A stretch of DNA of 64,000 nt from Kordia sp. TARA_039_SRF. Its GTDB lineage: Bacteria; Bacteroidota; Bacteroidia; Flavobacteriales; Flavobacteriaceae. A program made the translations under genes and the position numbers. Below are positions 35,350 through 44,705 of the stretch, piece after piece; within the stretch, counting starts at the first letter, position 1, and the number at the start of each line of letters is the position of its first letter. The DNA is taken from positions 186,001 to 250,000 of the forward strand of contig SMNH02000001.1 of NCBI GenBank assembly GCA_006383075.2, given 5' to 3'. Below the pieces are notes generated by a model. It made no database searches. It saw nothing but the letters and a program-made list of their open reading frames with translations, and had not been told where the DNA came from.

Positions 35350-38190
35350 ATGAAAAAACTTATTTTCTTATTTGGATTGCTATCAGTTTGGTTTGTCAGC
35401 GGACAAAACTCAATTACGGGAATCGTACTTGATGCCAATACAGATGACGCACTCCAAAATGTTACAGTTTCAGTTGCAGGAAATAACAACATAGAAGTTG
35501 TTACGGATGCATCAGGAACTTTTAAGTTAACAAATGTTGCGGCAGGTACAGTGGATGTAGTATTCACAAAAGATGGGTATTCAATTTTAAGAATGCCAGT
35601 TACCATTGCCGATGGTCAAGCAATTGACTTAGGAACAGTGTTGTTAAAAAAATTCATTCAAGAAGATGTAACCCTTATTACATTAACAGATGATGAATTG
35701 AATGACGATTCAACAGCAGCAGACAACATCTCAGGATTACTACAATCGTCAAGAGATGTATTTTTACGTACCGCAGCTTTTGAATTTGGTCAAACGTTCT
35801 TTAGAGTTAGAGGATTAGACTCCGAAAACGGAACCGTACTTATTAACGGTATTGAAATGAACAAATCCTTCAACGGAAGACCACAATGGAGTAACTGGGG
35901 AGGATTGAATGATGTAGTAAGAAACCAAACATTAACAAATGGTTTAAGTGCTTCTGATTATACTTTTGGAGGTATCTTAGGAACTACAAACATCAATACA
36001 AGAGCTTCTCAATACAGAGAAGGCGGAAGAGTAACGTATTCATCTTCAGACAGAAGTTATACGAACAGAATTATGGCAACCTATTCTTCTGGATTACTTG
36101 AAAATGGATGGGCATATACAATCTCAGCAGGAAGAAGATGGGGAGAAGAAGGATTTAACGACGCTACTTTCTACGACGCAAATTCTTTATTCGTTTCAGT
36201 TGAAAAACAATTAAACGACAAGCACAGTCTTAACTTTACAGGAATTTACGCGCCAAACAGAAGAGGTTTATCTTCTGCAAATACGCAAGAAGTATACGAT
36301 TTAAAAGGAATTCGCTACAACGAATTTTGGGGATACCAAGATGGAGAAAAGCGTAACTCAAGAGTACGTAGAGTAGTAGAACCTATTTTAATGTTGAATC
36401 ATTACTGGGATATCTCAGAAAACACAACCTTAAATACCAACGTTGCGTATCAATTTGGTGAACAAGGAAGAAGTCGTTTAGACTTTGGAGGAACGGACAT
36501 TGACCCAGGAAGTGGTTTCCCAATTGGAAACGCTGCAAACCCTAGTCCGACGTACTACCAAAAATTACCAAGTTATTTCCGTAGAAATTTCCCAGACAAT
36601 CCATTATTAGCTTTTCAAGCGCAAGAAGCGTTTGTGAATGACGGACAAATTGACTGGCAATCATTATACATTGCCAACCAAAACAACTTAGTGGCTGGTG
36701 GAAATGCTATCAATATTGTATACGAAGACAGAACGGACGACAGACAGTTTACGGCTAACTCAATCTTAAACACCGTAATTAATGATAACATCACTGTAAA
36801 CGGAAGTGTAAACTTTACGTCATTAGTTTCTGAAAACTTTGCTGAACTTACAGACTTATTAGGAGCTCGCGCTTATTTAGATGTTGATCCTTTTGCAAGT
36901 GATTTGGTTAATAATCCAGGTGCAGTACAAAATGATATAAACAATCCAAATCGTTTAATAACAGAAGGAGATCGTTTCCGTTACAATTTCGAAATTCGTT
37001 CCAATACTATTGGAGGTTTTGCACAAGCGCAATTCAAATACAAAAAAGTAGATTTCTTCTTAGCAGGTAGCGTTAAAAACACAACCTATCAGCGTGAAGG
37101 ATTGTATAGAAACGGTGGTTTCCCAGATAATTCATTCGGTAAAGGAGAAAAATTATCATTTACAGGATTTGGAGCAAAAGGTGGATTGACCTACAAGTTA
37201 ACAGGTCGTCACTTATTTGATTTCAATGCTGGATATGTAACTAGAGCACCATCTATCCGTAACACGTTTTCAAACTCAAGAGAAAACAACAACATAGTGC
37301 CAGGCATTACAGAAGAAAAAATCACATCGTTTGATGCAAGTTATATCTACAGATCGCCAATCATAAAAGCGAGATTAACTGGATATTACACAAAAATGGA
37401 AGACGCGAACGAAATCTCGTTTTTCTATGCAGATGGAGTTTTTGCAAGTTTTGATGGACAAAATGCCAATACGAACCTTAATGGTCAGGCTTTTATTCAA
37501 GAAGTTTTACAAGGAGTTGACAAAAGACACATTGGTGGAGAATTAGGAATTGAAGCACAAGTAACATCTACTATTAAATTGAAAGGTGTAGCTTCTGTAG
37601 GTCAATTTACGTATGATAACAATCCTAACTTATATATTTCTTCTGAAAACTTTGCAGAAATTACAAGTGAAGCAGGACGAGGTGTTGTTCCTTTAGGACA
37701 AACCAACTTAAAAGATTATAAAGTTGCGGGTGGTCCACAACGAGCATTTTCTTTAGGATTTGAATATAGAGATCCAGATTACTGGTGGTTTGGAGCTTCA
37801 AGTAACTTCTTCTCAAATGCGTATATTGACATAAGCCCATTACAAAGAAGTAGCAACTTCTACACTGACTTTACCGATGGTCAAGTTTTCAATGATTACG
37901 ATCCAGAATTGGCGCGTGAATTGCTAAGACAAGAGCAATTTGACGATTATATGCTAGTAAACCTTATCGGGGGAAAATCTTGGAAGTTTGGTGATTATTA
38001 TGTAGGTTTCTTTGCAAGTATCAACAACGTATTTGACAAAGAATACAAAACTGGAGGTTTTGAGCAAGGACGTAATGCCAACTTCAGAGAATTAAGAGAC
38101 GATTCTGCCCTTGAAACAAGAGTATTTGGAAACAGATACTGGTATGGTAGAGGAAGAACCTATTTCTTAAACGTATATTTTAGATTCTAA
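35350..38190 (+). CDS. TonB-dependent receptor 3
   Basis: 946 residues. Signal peptide (KKLIFLFGLLSVWFVSGQ), carboxypeptidase-like domain (NSITGIVLDANTDDALQNV), plug (FRVRGLDSENGTVLINGIEM, NWGGLNDVVRNQ) and a barrel ending RGRTYFLNVYFRF. It belongs to a different branch from receptors 1 and 2, with no recognisable TonB box of the DEVVIVG type. A surface lipoprotein gene follows after 60 bases, and a secreted EEP nuclease gene is divergent, a combination that I recall as recurrent in Flavobacteriia. Confidence 0.93.
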   Translation: MKKLIFLFGLLSVWFVSGQNSITGIVLDANTDDALQNVTVSVAGNNNIEVVTDASGTFKLTNVAAGTVDVVFTKDGYSILRMPVTIADGQAIDLGTVLLKKFIQEDVTLITLTDDELNDDSTAADNISGLLQSSRDVFLRTAAFEFGQTFFRVRGLDSENGTVLINGIEMNKSFNGRPQWSNWGGLNDVVRNQTLTNGLSASDYTFGGILGTTNINTRASQYREGGRVTYSSSDRSYTNRIMATYSSGLLENGWAYTISAGRRWGEEGFNDATFYDANSLFVSVEKQLNDKHSLNFTGIYAPNRRGLSSANTQEVYDLKGIRYNEFWGYQDGEKRNSRVRRVVEPILMLNHYWDISENTTLNTNVAYQFGEQGRSRLDFGGTDIDPGSGFPIGNAANPSPTYYQKLPSYFRRNFPDNPLLAFQAQEAFVNDGQIDWQSLYIANQNNLVAGGNAINIVYEDRTDDRQFTANSILNTVINDNITVNGSVNFTSLVSENFAELTDLLGARAYLDVDPFASDLVNNPGAVQNDINNPNRLITEGDRFRYNFEIRSNTIGGFAQAQFKYKKVDFFLAGSVKNTTYQREGLYRNGGFPDNSFGKGEKLSFTGFGAKGGLTYKLTGRHLFDFNAGYVTRAPSIRNTFSNSRENNNIVPGITEEKITSFDASYIYRSPIIKARLTGYYTKMEDANEISFFYADGVFASFDGQNANTNLNGQAFIQEVLQGVDKRHIGGELGIEAQVTSTIKLKGVASVGQFTYDNNPNLYISSENFAEITSEAGRGVVPLGQTNLKDYKVAGGPQRAFSLGFEYRDPDYWWFGASSNFFSNAYIDISPLQRSSNFYTDFTDGQVFNDYDPELARELLRQEQFDDYMLVNLIGGKSWKFGDYYVGFFASINNVFDKEYKTGGFEQGRNANFRELRDDSALETRVFGNRYWYGRGRTYFLNVYFRF

Positions 38191-38250
38191 AACAAACAAA
38201 AAATAAAGATTGCGTATCTTTAAGATATGCAGAAAAATAAAAGTAAAAAG

Positions 38251-39663
38251 ATGAAAGCAAATAAAATTTTTAGTTTAATAGCTGTCTTAGGAATTATGGG
38301 CGCAGTTATTACTTCTTGTGTTCAAGACGATGAATTTGCAATTCCTAACGGAACAACGGCAGTTGATCCTGGATTAACAGCAAACGCTACTTTCCAAAAT
38401 ATGGTAGCAAGATACCAACAAGCAGTATCTAACGGAGATAATATTGCTACAATTGCACTAGATGAAGAAGAAATCATCATTGAAGGATATGTAGTATCTA
38501 GTGACCAAGCTGGAAACTTCTTTGAAGAATTGGTAATTCAAAACAAAAGAGACGCGTCAAACCCAGATTCAGACCCGAGATTAGGTTTCCGTGTTGACAT
38601 CAACCAATCTGCATTATTCAATACGTATGAATTTGGTAGAAAAGTATATATCAAAATGAATGGTTTAGCTATTGGTGTTGAAAACGGTGTGTATGCAATT
38701 GGAAAGCCAAATGGAAACGATATCGATCAAATTCAACCATTTGAATTGGATGACTTTGTAGTACGTGGTACACAAGTAGCCGAAATTACACCAAAAGAAA
38801 CAACAATTGCTGAATTGACAGAAGCGGATGAGAACACATTCATTCAATTAACAGATGTTCAATTTGTAAGAAACGATTTAGGATTAACATATGCTGGAGA
38901 AGCTTCCGATAGCTTTGACGGATTCAGAACTATTGAAGAATGTGCAGATACTGGTGGAAGTATTGCATTACAAACAAGTACGTTTGCAGACTTTAAATCA
39001 TTAACAATTGATGAAAACAGAGGAAGCATTCAAGGAGTATTTACAAGAGATTTTGGAGATGATGCAAATGTTTTAGTAATCAATACATTAGCAGATGTAG
39101 ATTTTACAGATGCTGTACGTTGCGATCCAAACCTTTTAGAGTGTGAAGGACCAGTTTCTTCTGCGGTAACTGTATTTAACCAAGATTTTGAAACTATCAC
39201 AAATGAAGCACAATTAGATGCTTTAGGATGGACAAACGTAAACGTATCAGGTGGTTCTGAGCGTTTTGAAGATGGTTCTTTCGGTGGAGACAGATACATG
39301 ATTATCTCTGCTTTCGGAACAGGAGAAAACCCGTTAGAAGCATGGTTGGTAACGCCAGCAATCAACTTAGACGGAACAACGCAAGAAGAATTAACATTCA
39401 ATGTTTCTGCAAACTTTGAAACAGGTCAAATTTTACAAGCGTTTATTACAGAAGACTTTACAGGTGACCCAACAACTACTGAGTGGACGTTGTTAGATGC
39501 TAACATTCCAATTGGACCTAGCGGATTTGGAAGCTTTGTGCCTTCAAATATTAACATCTCTTGTTTAAGCGGTGATGTACACGTAGCATTCAAATACTTA
39601 GGTGCTGCTGGTGGTGCAGAAACAAGATACCATATTGACGATATCAAAGTAACAGGAATGTAA
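38251..39663 (+). CDS. DUF5689-type surface lipoprotein with C-terminal choice-of-anchor-like domain
   Basis: 470 residues from the ATG at 38251 (an in-frame ATG at 38227 is possible). Lipoprotein signal KIFSLIAVLGIMGAVITSC. The N-terminal half (IIIEGYVVSSDQAGNFFEEL, FGRKVYIKMNGLAIG, VQFV) follows the OB-like DUF5689 pattern. The C-terminal half (FNQDFETITNEAQLDALGWTN ... YHIDDIKVTGM) is a jelly-roll like the choice-of-anchor J domains. It probably forms the lid or binding partner of receptor 3, as SusD does for SusC, though it is not a SusD. A terminator follows. Confidence 0.82.
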   Translation: MKANKIFSLIAVLGIMGAVITSCVQDDEFAIPNGTTAVDPGLTANATFQNMVARYQQAVSNGDNIATIALDEEEIIIEGYVVSSDQAGNFFEELVIQNKRDASNPDSDPRLGFRVDINQSALFNTYEFGRKVYIKMNGLAIGVENGVYAIGKPNGNDIDQIQPFELDDFVVRGTQVAEITPKETTIAELTEADENTFIQLTDVQFVRNDLGLTYAGEASDSFDGFRTIEECADTGGSIALQTSTFADFKSLTIDENRGSIQGVFTRDFGDDANVLVINTLADVDFTDAVRCDPNLLECEGPVSSAVTVFNQDFETITNEAQLDALGWTNVNVSGGSERFEDGSFGGDRYMIISAFGTGENPLEAWLVTPAINLDGTTQEELTFNVSANFETGQILQAFITEDFTGDPTTTEWTLLDANIPIGPSGFGSFVPSNINISCLSGDVHVAFKYLGAAGGAETRYHIDDIKVTGM

Positions 39664-39696
39664 GATTCTAGTTATTACATAACATATATCATAGAA

Positions 39697-39726
39697 AAAG
39701 AGTGCTGTTTACAGCGCTCTTTTTTG
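39697..39726. terminator. Bidirectional terminator between the lipoprotein gene and the prolyl oligopeptidase gene
   Basis: AAAGAGTGCTG (39697-39707) pairs with CAGCGCTCTTT (39712-39722), one G:T pair, with A and T runs on both sides. Confidence 0.85.
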
Positions 39727-39898
39727 TTTATAGTATTGAGATATGATTACTGAGAAGCTTCAAAAGCTATAAAGTGTAATGGCAGAATGTGCTAGTTTCT
39801 TTTTCTGTATGTAAGTTTAAAATTCAATTGTAGAAACGCCGAAAAACAAAAAACGAACAACCAGCAACCCAAAACCGAACACCCAACACCTAAAAAGA

Positions 39899-42061
39899 TT
39901 ACTCCACCTGATACTTCTCACTTCCCGTTTGCCATAATGCAAACGAAATAATATCTGCCAATTCTTCGCGCTTGCTCTTCTGTGTTCTGTCAAAACCGTG
40001 ACCTTCCGAAAAATTTACAGACAATAAAATTGGGTTATCAGAACTTGTAGCTGCTTGTAAACGTGCGGCAAACTTTGCAGGTTGCCAAGCCGCGACTCTC
40101 GAATCATTAATGCCCGAAGTCAAAAACATTGCAGGATACGCTACATTATTCTCAATATGATGATAGGCGTCCATAGCATACAGCGCTTCAAATCCGAGCG
40201 AATCCTTTACGGTGCCAAATTCCTTTACATTATTCTGCCCGTTGGGCGCAATTTCAGAGCGTAACGTATTCAACAATCCAACTCTAATAATCACGGCAGC
40301 ATACAAATCTGGGCGTTCGGTAACGGCACGTCCAATAGTGACTCCGCCAGCGCTTCCGCCCCAAACGGCAAACTTTTCTGATGAAGTATAGCCTTCATCA
40401 ATCAAAAATTCGGTACACGCTATAAAATCCTTCCACGAATTGGGTTTGGTCGTTTTATAGCCTGCTTTGTGCCATTGCTCGCCTTTTTCGCCACCACCAC
40501 GAACATGCGCTACCGCATAAATACCACCTTCGCCAAGCCAGTACAGCAAATACGGATACAGCATAGGCGTATTAATCCAATTATAACAACCATAGCCATT
40601 CAACAGCATACGATTGTTACCATTTTTCCGCATTCCTTTTTTGTAAATGATAGATAGTGGCACTTGTACACCGTCGTGAGAAGTGATTTCTATCTCTTCT
40701 ACTACGACATCTTGCAATTCTGGATAACTTACTACAGACGTCACATTTTCAGTCGTAAACTGGCTCTTTTCGGCTTCATACCGATATCTGTGTCTGTGAC
40801 TCGTCCAACCTTCCGTTTCTACCCACAAATCAGGGAATTCAGTTCCGATACTTGATAAGGAAATACTGCCCGAAGCTTTGGGCAAAACGATGTTTTCAAT
40901 ATTGTTGTCGCGTAATTGATATAAATTCGCTAACACGCCATTTTTGGTAGTGGTAAAAAACAATCCGTTTGAGGTAATAGTAAAATCTTTTAAAATTTTA
41001 TCGCTATAGGCGGGAACAATCTCAGTAGGTTTGTCAAAATTCAAACTGTCTAGTGAAGTTTTATAAATGCCAAAATTGGAAGCTTTTTGTGCGCTTAAAA
41101 AATAAATATCATTCTGATAGGGCAGAAACTTTTCTACCTTGTGCTTCTTTTTAAAAAGCGGTTTCCACGTCACTTTTTCCTTTCCCAATTCAGAAATAGG
41201 CGCATAGTAATAATCTTTAAAACCGATGCCGCCAACACGTCCAAACATATAATTTGGATGTTGTCCAAACATATTGACAATTGGAAAATCTTCAGGATTT
41301 AATTCAAGTTCAGGATGTGTTTTTCGGGAAAAAAGTATGTGTAAGTCTTTCGGGTTGCTTCCTAAACGATACAAAACGGTAGCGGTATCTAAAATATAGT
41401 TGGAAGACGTCGTATCAATATCTGGAATGTGTAAGTAGGTAAATCCGGAATTGTCAGCCAACCAATGAATTCCGCCCAATTCTGACGGCCAGCAATGGTC
41501 TATTACTTCTTTATGAAACGTTTTGGAAGGTACATCATAAATGACAATTTCTGAGAATTCTTCATCATTTTTGGTAAAGCCAATCGCTATTTTTTGGCCG
41601 TTCCAGCTTGGCTGAAAATAATTGATGATATACGTGTTTTTGGTATCTGATTTATAATCTTGAGAATTGAAAATAGCAGTTTCTTCACCGTCAATTCCTT
41701 TTTTAAAATACAACACATTGGCTTCGTGGTTTTCTGCATATTTCAGATAATAATACGCATCTGACGAAAGCACTTTTACATCAAAAACAGCATCAGCACG
41801 CATTTTATCATAGGTTTCAATTTTTTCTAACAGTTGTTGGCGTCCTGAAATTTTTTTAAGGGTTTCTTTTGTGTGAGCATCCTGTGTTTTCAACCACGAA
41901 AGCACTGCAGCATCTTTTACATTTTCTAAATATCGATAGGGATCTTCAACAGTAGTTGAAAAATAGGTATTTTGTATAGATAATTGATTAGCATCTTTAT
42001 CGGTGATACATTGCGTTAGCCATACTAAGGATAAAAAATAATATATAAATTGTGATTTCAT
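39899..42061 (-). CDS. Prolyl oligopeptidase family serine peptidase (S9A)
   Basis: 720 residues. The N-terminus (FIYYFLSLVWLTQC) looks like a lipoprotein signal with a slightly unusual box (LTQC). A seven-bladed propeller region (~80-420) is followed by the alpha/beta-hydrolase domain. The catalytic triad is S570 (GGSAGG), D653 (INDSRV) and H688 (EGHGFD). Family enzymes cut short proline-containing peptides; export suggests scavenging of oligopeptides in the periplasm. The gene lies 95 bases downstream of the peptide C gene on the same strand, so a peptide-processing link is conceivable but unproven. Confidence 0.92.
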   Translation of the reverse strand: MKSQFIYYFLSLVWLTQCITDKDANQLSIQNTYFSTTVEDPYRYLENVKDAAVLSWLKTQDAHTKETLKKISGRQQLLEKIETYDKMRADAVFDVKVLSSDAYYYLKYAENHEANVLYFKKGIDGEETAIFNSQDYKSDTKNTYIINYFQPSWNGQKIAIGFTKNDEEFSEIVIYDVPSKTFHKEVIDHCWPSELGGIHWLADNSGFTYLHIPDIDTTSSNYILDTATVLYRLGSNPKDLHILFSRKTHPELELNPEDFPIVNMFGQHPNYMFGRVGGIGFKDYYYAPISELGKEKVTWKPLFKKKHKVEKFLPYQNDIYFLSAQKASNFGIYKTSLDSLNFDKPTEIVPAYSDKILKDFTITSNGLFFTTTKNGVLANLYQLRDNNIENIVLPKASGSISLSSIGTEFPDLWVETEGWTSHRHRYRYEAEKSQFTTENVTSVVSYPELQDVVVEEIEITSHDGVQVPLSIIYKKGMRKNGNNRMLLNGYGCYNWINTPMLYPYLLYWLGEGGIYAVAHVRGGGEKGEQWHKAGYKTTKPNSWKDFIACTEFLIDEGYTSSEKFAVWGGSAGGVTIGRAVTERPDLYAAVIIRVGLLNTLRSEIAPNGQNNVKEFGTVKDSLGFEALYAMDAYHHIENNVAYPAMFLTSGINDSRVAAWQPAKFAARLQAATSSDNPILLSVNFSEGHGFDRTQKSKREELADIISFALWQTGSEKYQVE

Positions 42062-42156
42062 AAGCTGGTAGGGATGCTATAAAAAGTGTAAAATGCTACA
42101 ACAGACTATTAAAAAATAACTGAAATAGCACTTTACGTATATAGAGAAATATAAAA

Positions 42157-42333
42157 CTATCCTTGTGTGTCGATAGTATCTCCTCCACAATCGTATGTAC
42201 ACGTGTCTTGTGATGGGCAATTCTCAGTTTCTTCAGGAATGGATCCTCCATATAAGCTATGGATGTCTCCAACTTTAGCGATTTTTAATTTTGATAAATT
42301 CAATTTTCCTAAGTTTCTTTTGTTCATTTTCAT
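42157..42333 (-). CDS. GG-leader RiPP-type peptide precursor (peptide C)
   Basis: 58 residues, from ATG (complement of 42331-42333) to TAG (complement of 42157-42159). The leader KMNKRNLGKLNLSKLKIAKV...LYGG matches the family of peptides A and B. The 28-residue core has three cysteines (ENCPSQDTCTYDCGG) and acidic and Thr residues. A 28-bp perfect palindrome lies 65 bases upstream of its start and a TPR-AraC regulator gene lies directly upstream on the same strand. A -7-like TAATTTAG occurs at 42361-42368. No modification enzyme is adjacent. Confidence 0.75.
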   Translation of the reverse strand: MKMNKRNLGKLNLSKLKIAKVGDIHSLYGGSIPEETENCPSQDTCTYDCGGDTIDTQG

Positions 42334-42397
42334 GGTTAATTATGTTTTCTGGTTACGGTGCTAAATTATGGCAAAACTCACACCTATTATAATGAAG

Positions 42398-42425
42398 TAT
42401 CGTGATATTTATAAATATCACGATA
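42398..42425. promoter_or_regulatory. 28-bp perfect palindrome between peptide C and the TPR-AraC gene
   Basis: Each 14-base arm reads TATCGTGATATTTA; the two arms are fully complementary without a spacer. The core GTGATATTTATAAA recurs twice upstream of the 44706 operon. It lies ~30 bases upstream of the -7-like box of peptide C and 36 bases after the stop of the regulator gene, so it could be an operator; as RNA it would make only an AT-rich hairpin without a T tract. Confidence 0.65.
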
Positions 42426-42460
42426 AAAAATATTTTGTAAAAACTTGTAAATCAGAAAGT

Positions 42461-44272
42461 TTAGTCTATTTTTTGATTTTCAAGCTGTTTTAAGAAGTAC
42501 GACGGATTTATGCCGGTTTTTTTGTGAAAAGCGATAGAAAATGACTGTGCATTGTTGAATCCAACCTCTAAAGCGATGGCCTTAATCGTGTATGATCGGA
42601 AACGTTTATCTTCTTTCAATCGAGTAATGGCATAATCGATTCGTATCTCATTCATATACTTCGCAAAGTTCATTCCTTTGGTCACATTAATGATTTTTGA
42701 GAGATACGTACTATTTGTGTCTAGCTCTTTTGCCAGTTTGGTAAGCGTATAATTTTTCTTAGTGAAGCGATGTGTGTCTTCAAACTTTTCTAACTTTTGT
42801 AAAATAGCATCTACAATATCTTGCGGCAAACCAATAGATTCTTCTTGCGAAGCAGCAAGTTTGGTTTTCTCTTCTGTAGTAGCTTCTTTGGGAGCGGTTT
42901 TTTCCTTTTCTTTTTGAATTTTTTTCTGCTCGTAATCTTCCATCAACGCCGCAAAACGTTTTTTGTACACTTTATTTCTTCTAAAAAAGTATATAATGAA
43001 CGCCAATAAGATGACGGAAATAATAATCAACGCAATGACAACTCTTTGTGAAAAAAAGTTTTCATCCTGCAATTGATTGATGAGTTCTTCCTTTTCACTC
43101 AGCAGTTCTTCTTTTTCAGAAATCATCAAAGGAGTTTCGTATTTCTGAACAATCTCTTTCCCCAAGTTTTGGTATTGTTCCGTCATAATATCATCTACAG
43201 CTAACAATTTTTCAATCGTGGCAAGTCGCGCTTCCGCATTATTAGACGCTTTATATTCTGTATTTAAAAACTCGTAGGCTTCTTTTGCCTGAAAAATAAC
43301 TTTGGGTTTTTGTTCATAAATAGAATCTACCTTTACTAAATACGCAATACCTTCTGTGTTCTTTTTTTGTGCTTTTAAACATTGATACACATATAAATAA
43401 TTAGAACACAAGGCTTTTTCATTGTTCGACAAAAACTGTGTGGCTTTCAACAAACTATCAATTGCAGGCGTATAGTTTTCTTTGTAATACGACATTACGC
43501 CGTAAGACGTTAAAAAGAAAGGATACAAATATTGATTGTGATGTTGCAAACTGGCTTTGATACCGCGTTGGTGTACCACTTCGGCAGAATCCAACACTTT
43601 ATTCTTATTATAAGAATCTGCCAACGCCAGTAAAGATTTCAAATACTGCTCAGGATCTTTCTTCTCGTATGCGTTCTTTCGGATGAATTCAATATTCTCC
43701 TCAAAAATCCGTAAGGCTTCTGCGCGTTCTTCGGGTTCTTTGCTCACATTTTTAAGCAAACCAATATAATGTTTGATGGAAATTTGCTGTGCAATATTAT
43801 TGGTTTTCAAAGCCAACGTATTTGCCAAAGCAAAATTGGTCAACGCATCGTTGTATTTTGACTGATAGTATAATTGAATTCCTTTTAATAAATATCCTTT
43901 AGCAAGATAGTTTTCCAGTTTGCTATCTTTTGTCAGTGAGATAATACTATCTGTATATGAAATCGCTGTTGGTGAATGACTATAGTGGCTGACGAATAAT
44001 TCATAAGCTGTACTAATTTCGGCAATGTCATTAGCTTCTTTTGCTTTCGCGAGATAGTTGGTAGCAATTTCTAGTGCTTTTTCAGGACTTTTAGAAGCAT
44101 AGAAATCTGATTTCATATCTTCAAATGAGCCAGCATCTAGCTGAGAAAATGCAGAAGAAGTGTAGAAAAACAACAATAAAATGACACAAAATTGTGCTAA
44201 ACATATCTTTTTACACAAAAGAGCACGCTGAACAGCCCTAAAAAAGGTTGGTAAGTAGGTCGGTTTTTTCAC
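42461..44272 (-). CDS. Membrane TPR protein with C-terminal AraC-type DNA-binding domain (copy 2)
   Basis: 603 residues, same plan as the protein at 19594: N-terminal hydrophobic export segment (CLAQFCVILLLFFYTSSAFSQ), TPR-like helices ~60-370 (for example GIQLYYQSKYNDALTNFALA), a transmembrane segment (VVIALIIISVILLAFIIYFF), a charged linker with E/K runs, and an AraC helix-turn-helix domain at ~505-603 (IKAIALEVGFNNAQSFSIAF, KTGINPSYFLKQLE). It likely senses a periplasmic signal through the TPR part and regulates DNA on the inside. It sits between peptide C and the divergent HTTM operon, both preceded by copies of GATATTTATAAA, the best candidates for its binding sites. Confidence 0.88.
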   Translation of the reverse strand: MKKPTYLPTFFRAVQRALLCKKICLAQFCVILLLFFYTSSAFSQLDAGSFEDMKSDFYASKSPEKALEIATNYLAKAKEANDIAEISTAYELFVSHYSHSPTAISYTDSIISLTKDSKLENYLAKGYLLKGIQLYYQSKYNDALTNFALANTLALKTNNIAQQISIKHYIGLLKNVSKEPEERAEALRIFEENIEFIRKNAYEKKDPEQYLKSLLALADSYNKNKVLDSAEVVHQRGIKASLQHHNQYLYPFFLTSYGVMSYYKENYTPAIDSLLKATQFLSNNEKALCSNYLYVYQCLKAQKKNTEGIAYLVKVDSIYEQKPKVIFQAKEAYEFLNTEYKASNNAEARLATIEKLLAVDDIMTEQYQNLGKEIVQKYETPLMISEKEELLSEKEELINQLQDENFFSQRVVIALIIISVILLAFIIYFFRRNKVYKKRFAALMEDYEQKKIQKEKEKTAPKEATTEEKTKLAASQEESIGLPQDIVDAILQKLEKFEDTHRFTKKNYTLTKLAKELDTNSTYLSKIINVTKGMNFAKYMNEIRIDYAITRLKEDKRFRSYTIKAIALEVGFNNAQSFSIAFHKKTGINPSYFLKQLENQKID

Positions 44273-44501
44273 TTTTTCTTCAGGTTTTGTCTTTAGTTGG
44301 ACTTTTTACGTACGAAAAACAAAAGTTTTCACGCTAAAATCTATCAAATTTAAAAGTAAAAACGCACAAAACCATCCGAAAAGACAAAATATTCAAAGAT
44401 TATAATTCTTTACAAGGATAAAAACCACGCTTTTACGCGAAAAAAACAGCAGTTATTGCTGAGGTAAGCACTCACAAGACTTCCCACCAAAAAACGACAC
44501 A

Positions 44502-44538
44502 TGATATTTATAAATCTGTAGCGTGATATTTATAAACG
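44502..44538. promoter_or_regulatory. Two direct copies of TGATATTTATAAA, 22 bp apart
   Basis: TGATATTTATAAAT starts at 44502 and GTGATATTTATAAACG at 44523; the common 13-mers start at 44502 and 44524, two helical turns apart. They match half of the palindrome at 42398. A weak -33/-7 pair (TTTG 44557-44560, TATTTAGC 44577-44584) follows immediately, the layout expected for an activator. Confidence 0.6.
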
Positions 44539-44611
44539 TCAGCAGTAACCACTTGATTTGCAGTAAATAAAGCCATTATTTAGCACTGTGATTCTGTTGC
44601 AACAATCATAT

Positions 44612-44656
44612 AGGCGGAAACTGAAAAGCCTTTAAATTTTAAAAAAAGAGTAAGTA
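44612..44656 (+). promoter_or_regulatory. Conserved leader element, copy E (upstream of 44706 gene)
   Basis: Stem AGGC/GCCT around loop GGAAACTGAAAA (44616-44627), then AGAGTAAGTA (44647-44656), 50 bases before the ATG. Shares loop pattern and tail with the copies at 17661, 18356 and 46880. The gap 44273-44705 otherwise holds only the operator repeats and AT-rich sequence. Confidence 0.6.
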
Positions 44657-44705
44657 TCAAAATCAAATTATTTAAAACAAATTATAACTATTAAAATTTT
44701 TAATT

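Noticed and set aside
42334-42460. 28-bp palindrome as terminator of the TPR-AraC gene
   Set aside because: The stem is AT-rich, lacks a T tract, and its core recurs upstream of another operon, which fits an operator better.
44371-44395. Fifth copy of the leader element (CATCCGAAAAG near 44380)
   Set aside because: It matches only part of the loop, has no flanking stem and no AGAGTARGWA after it.
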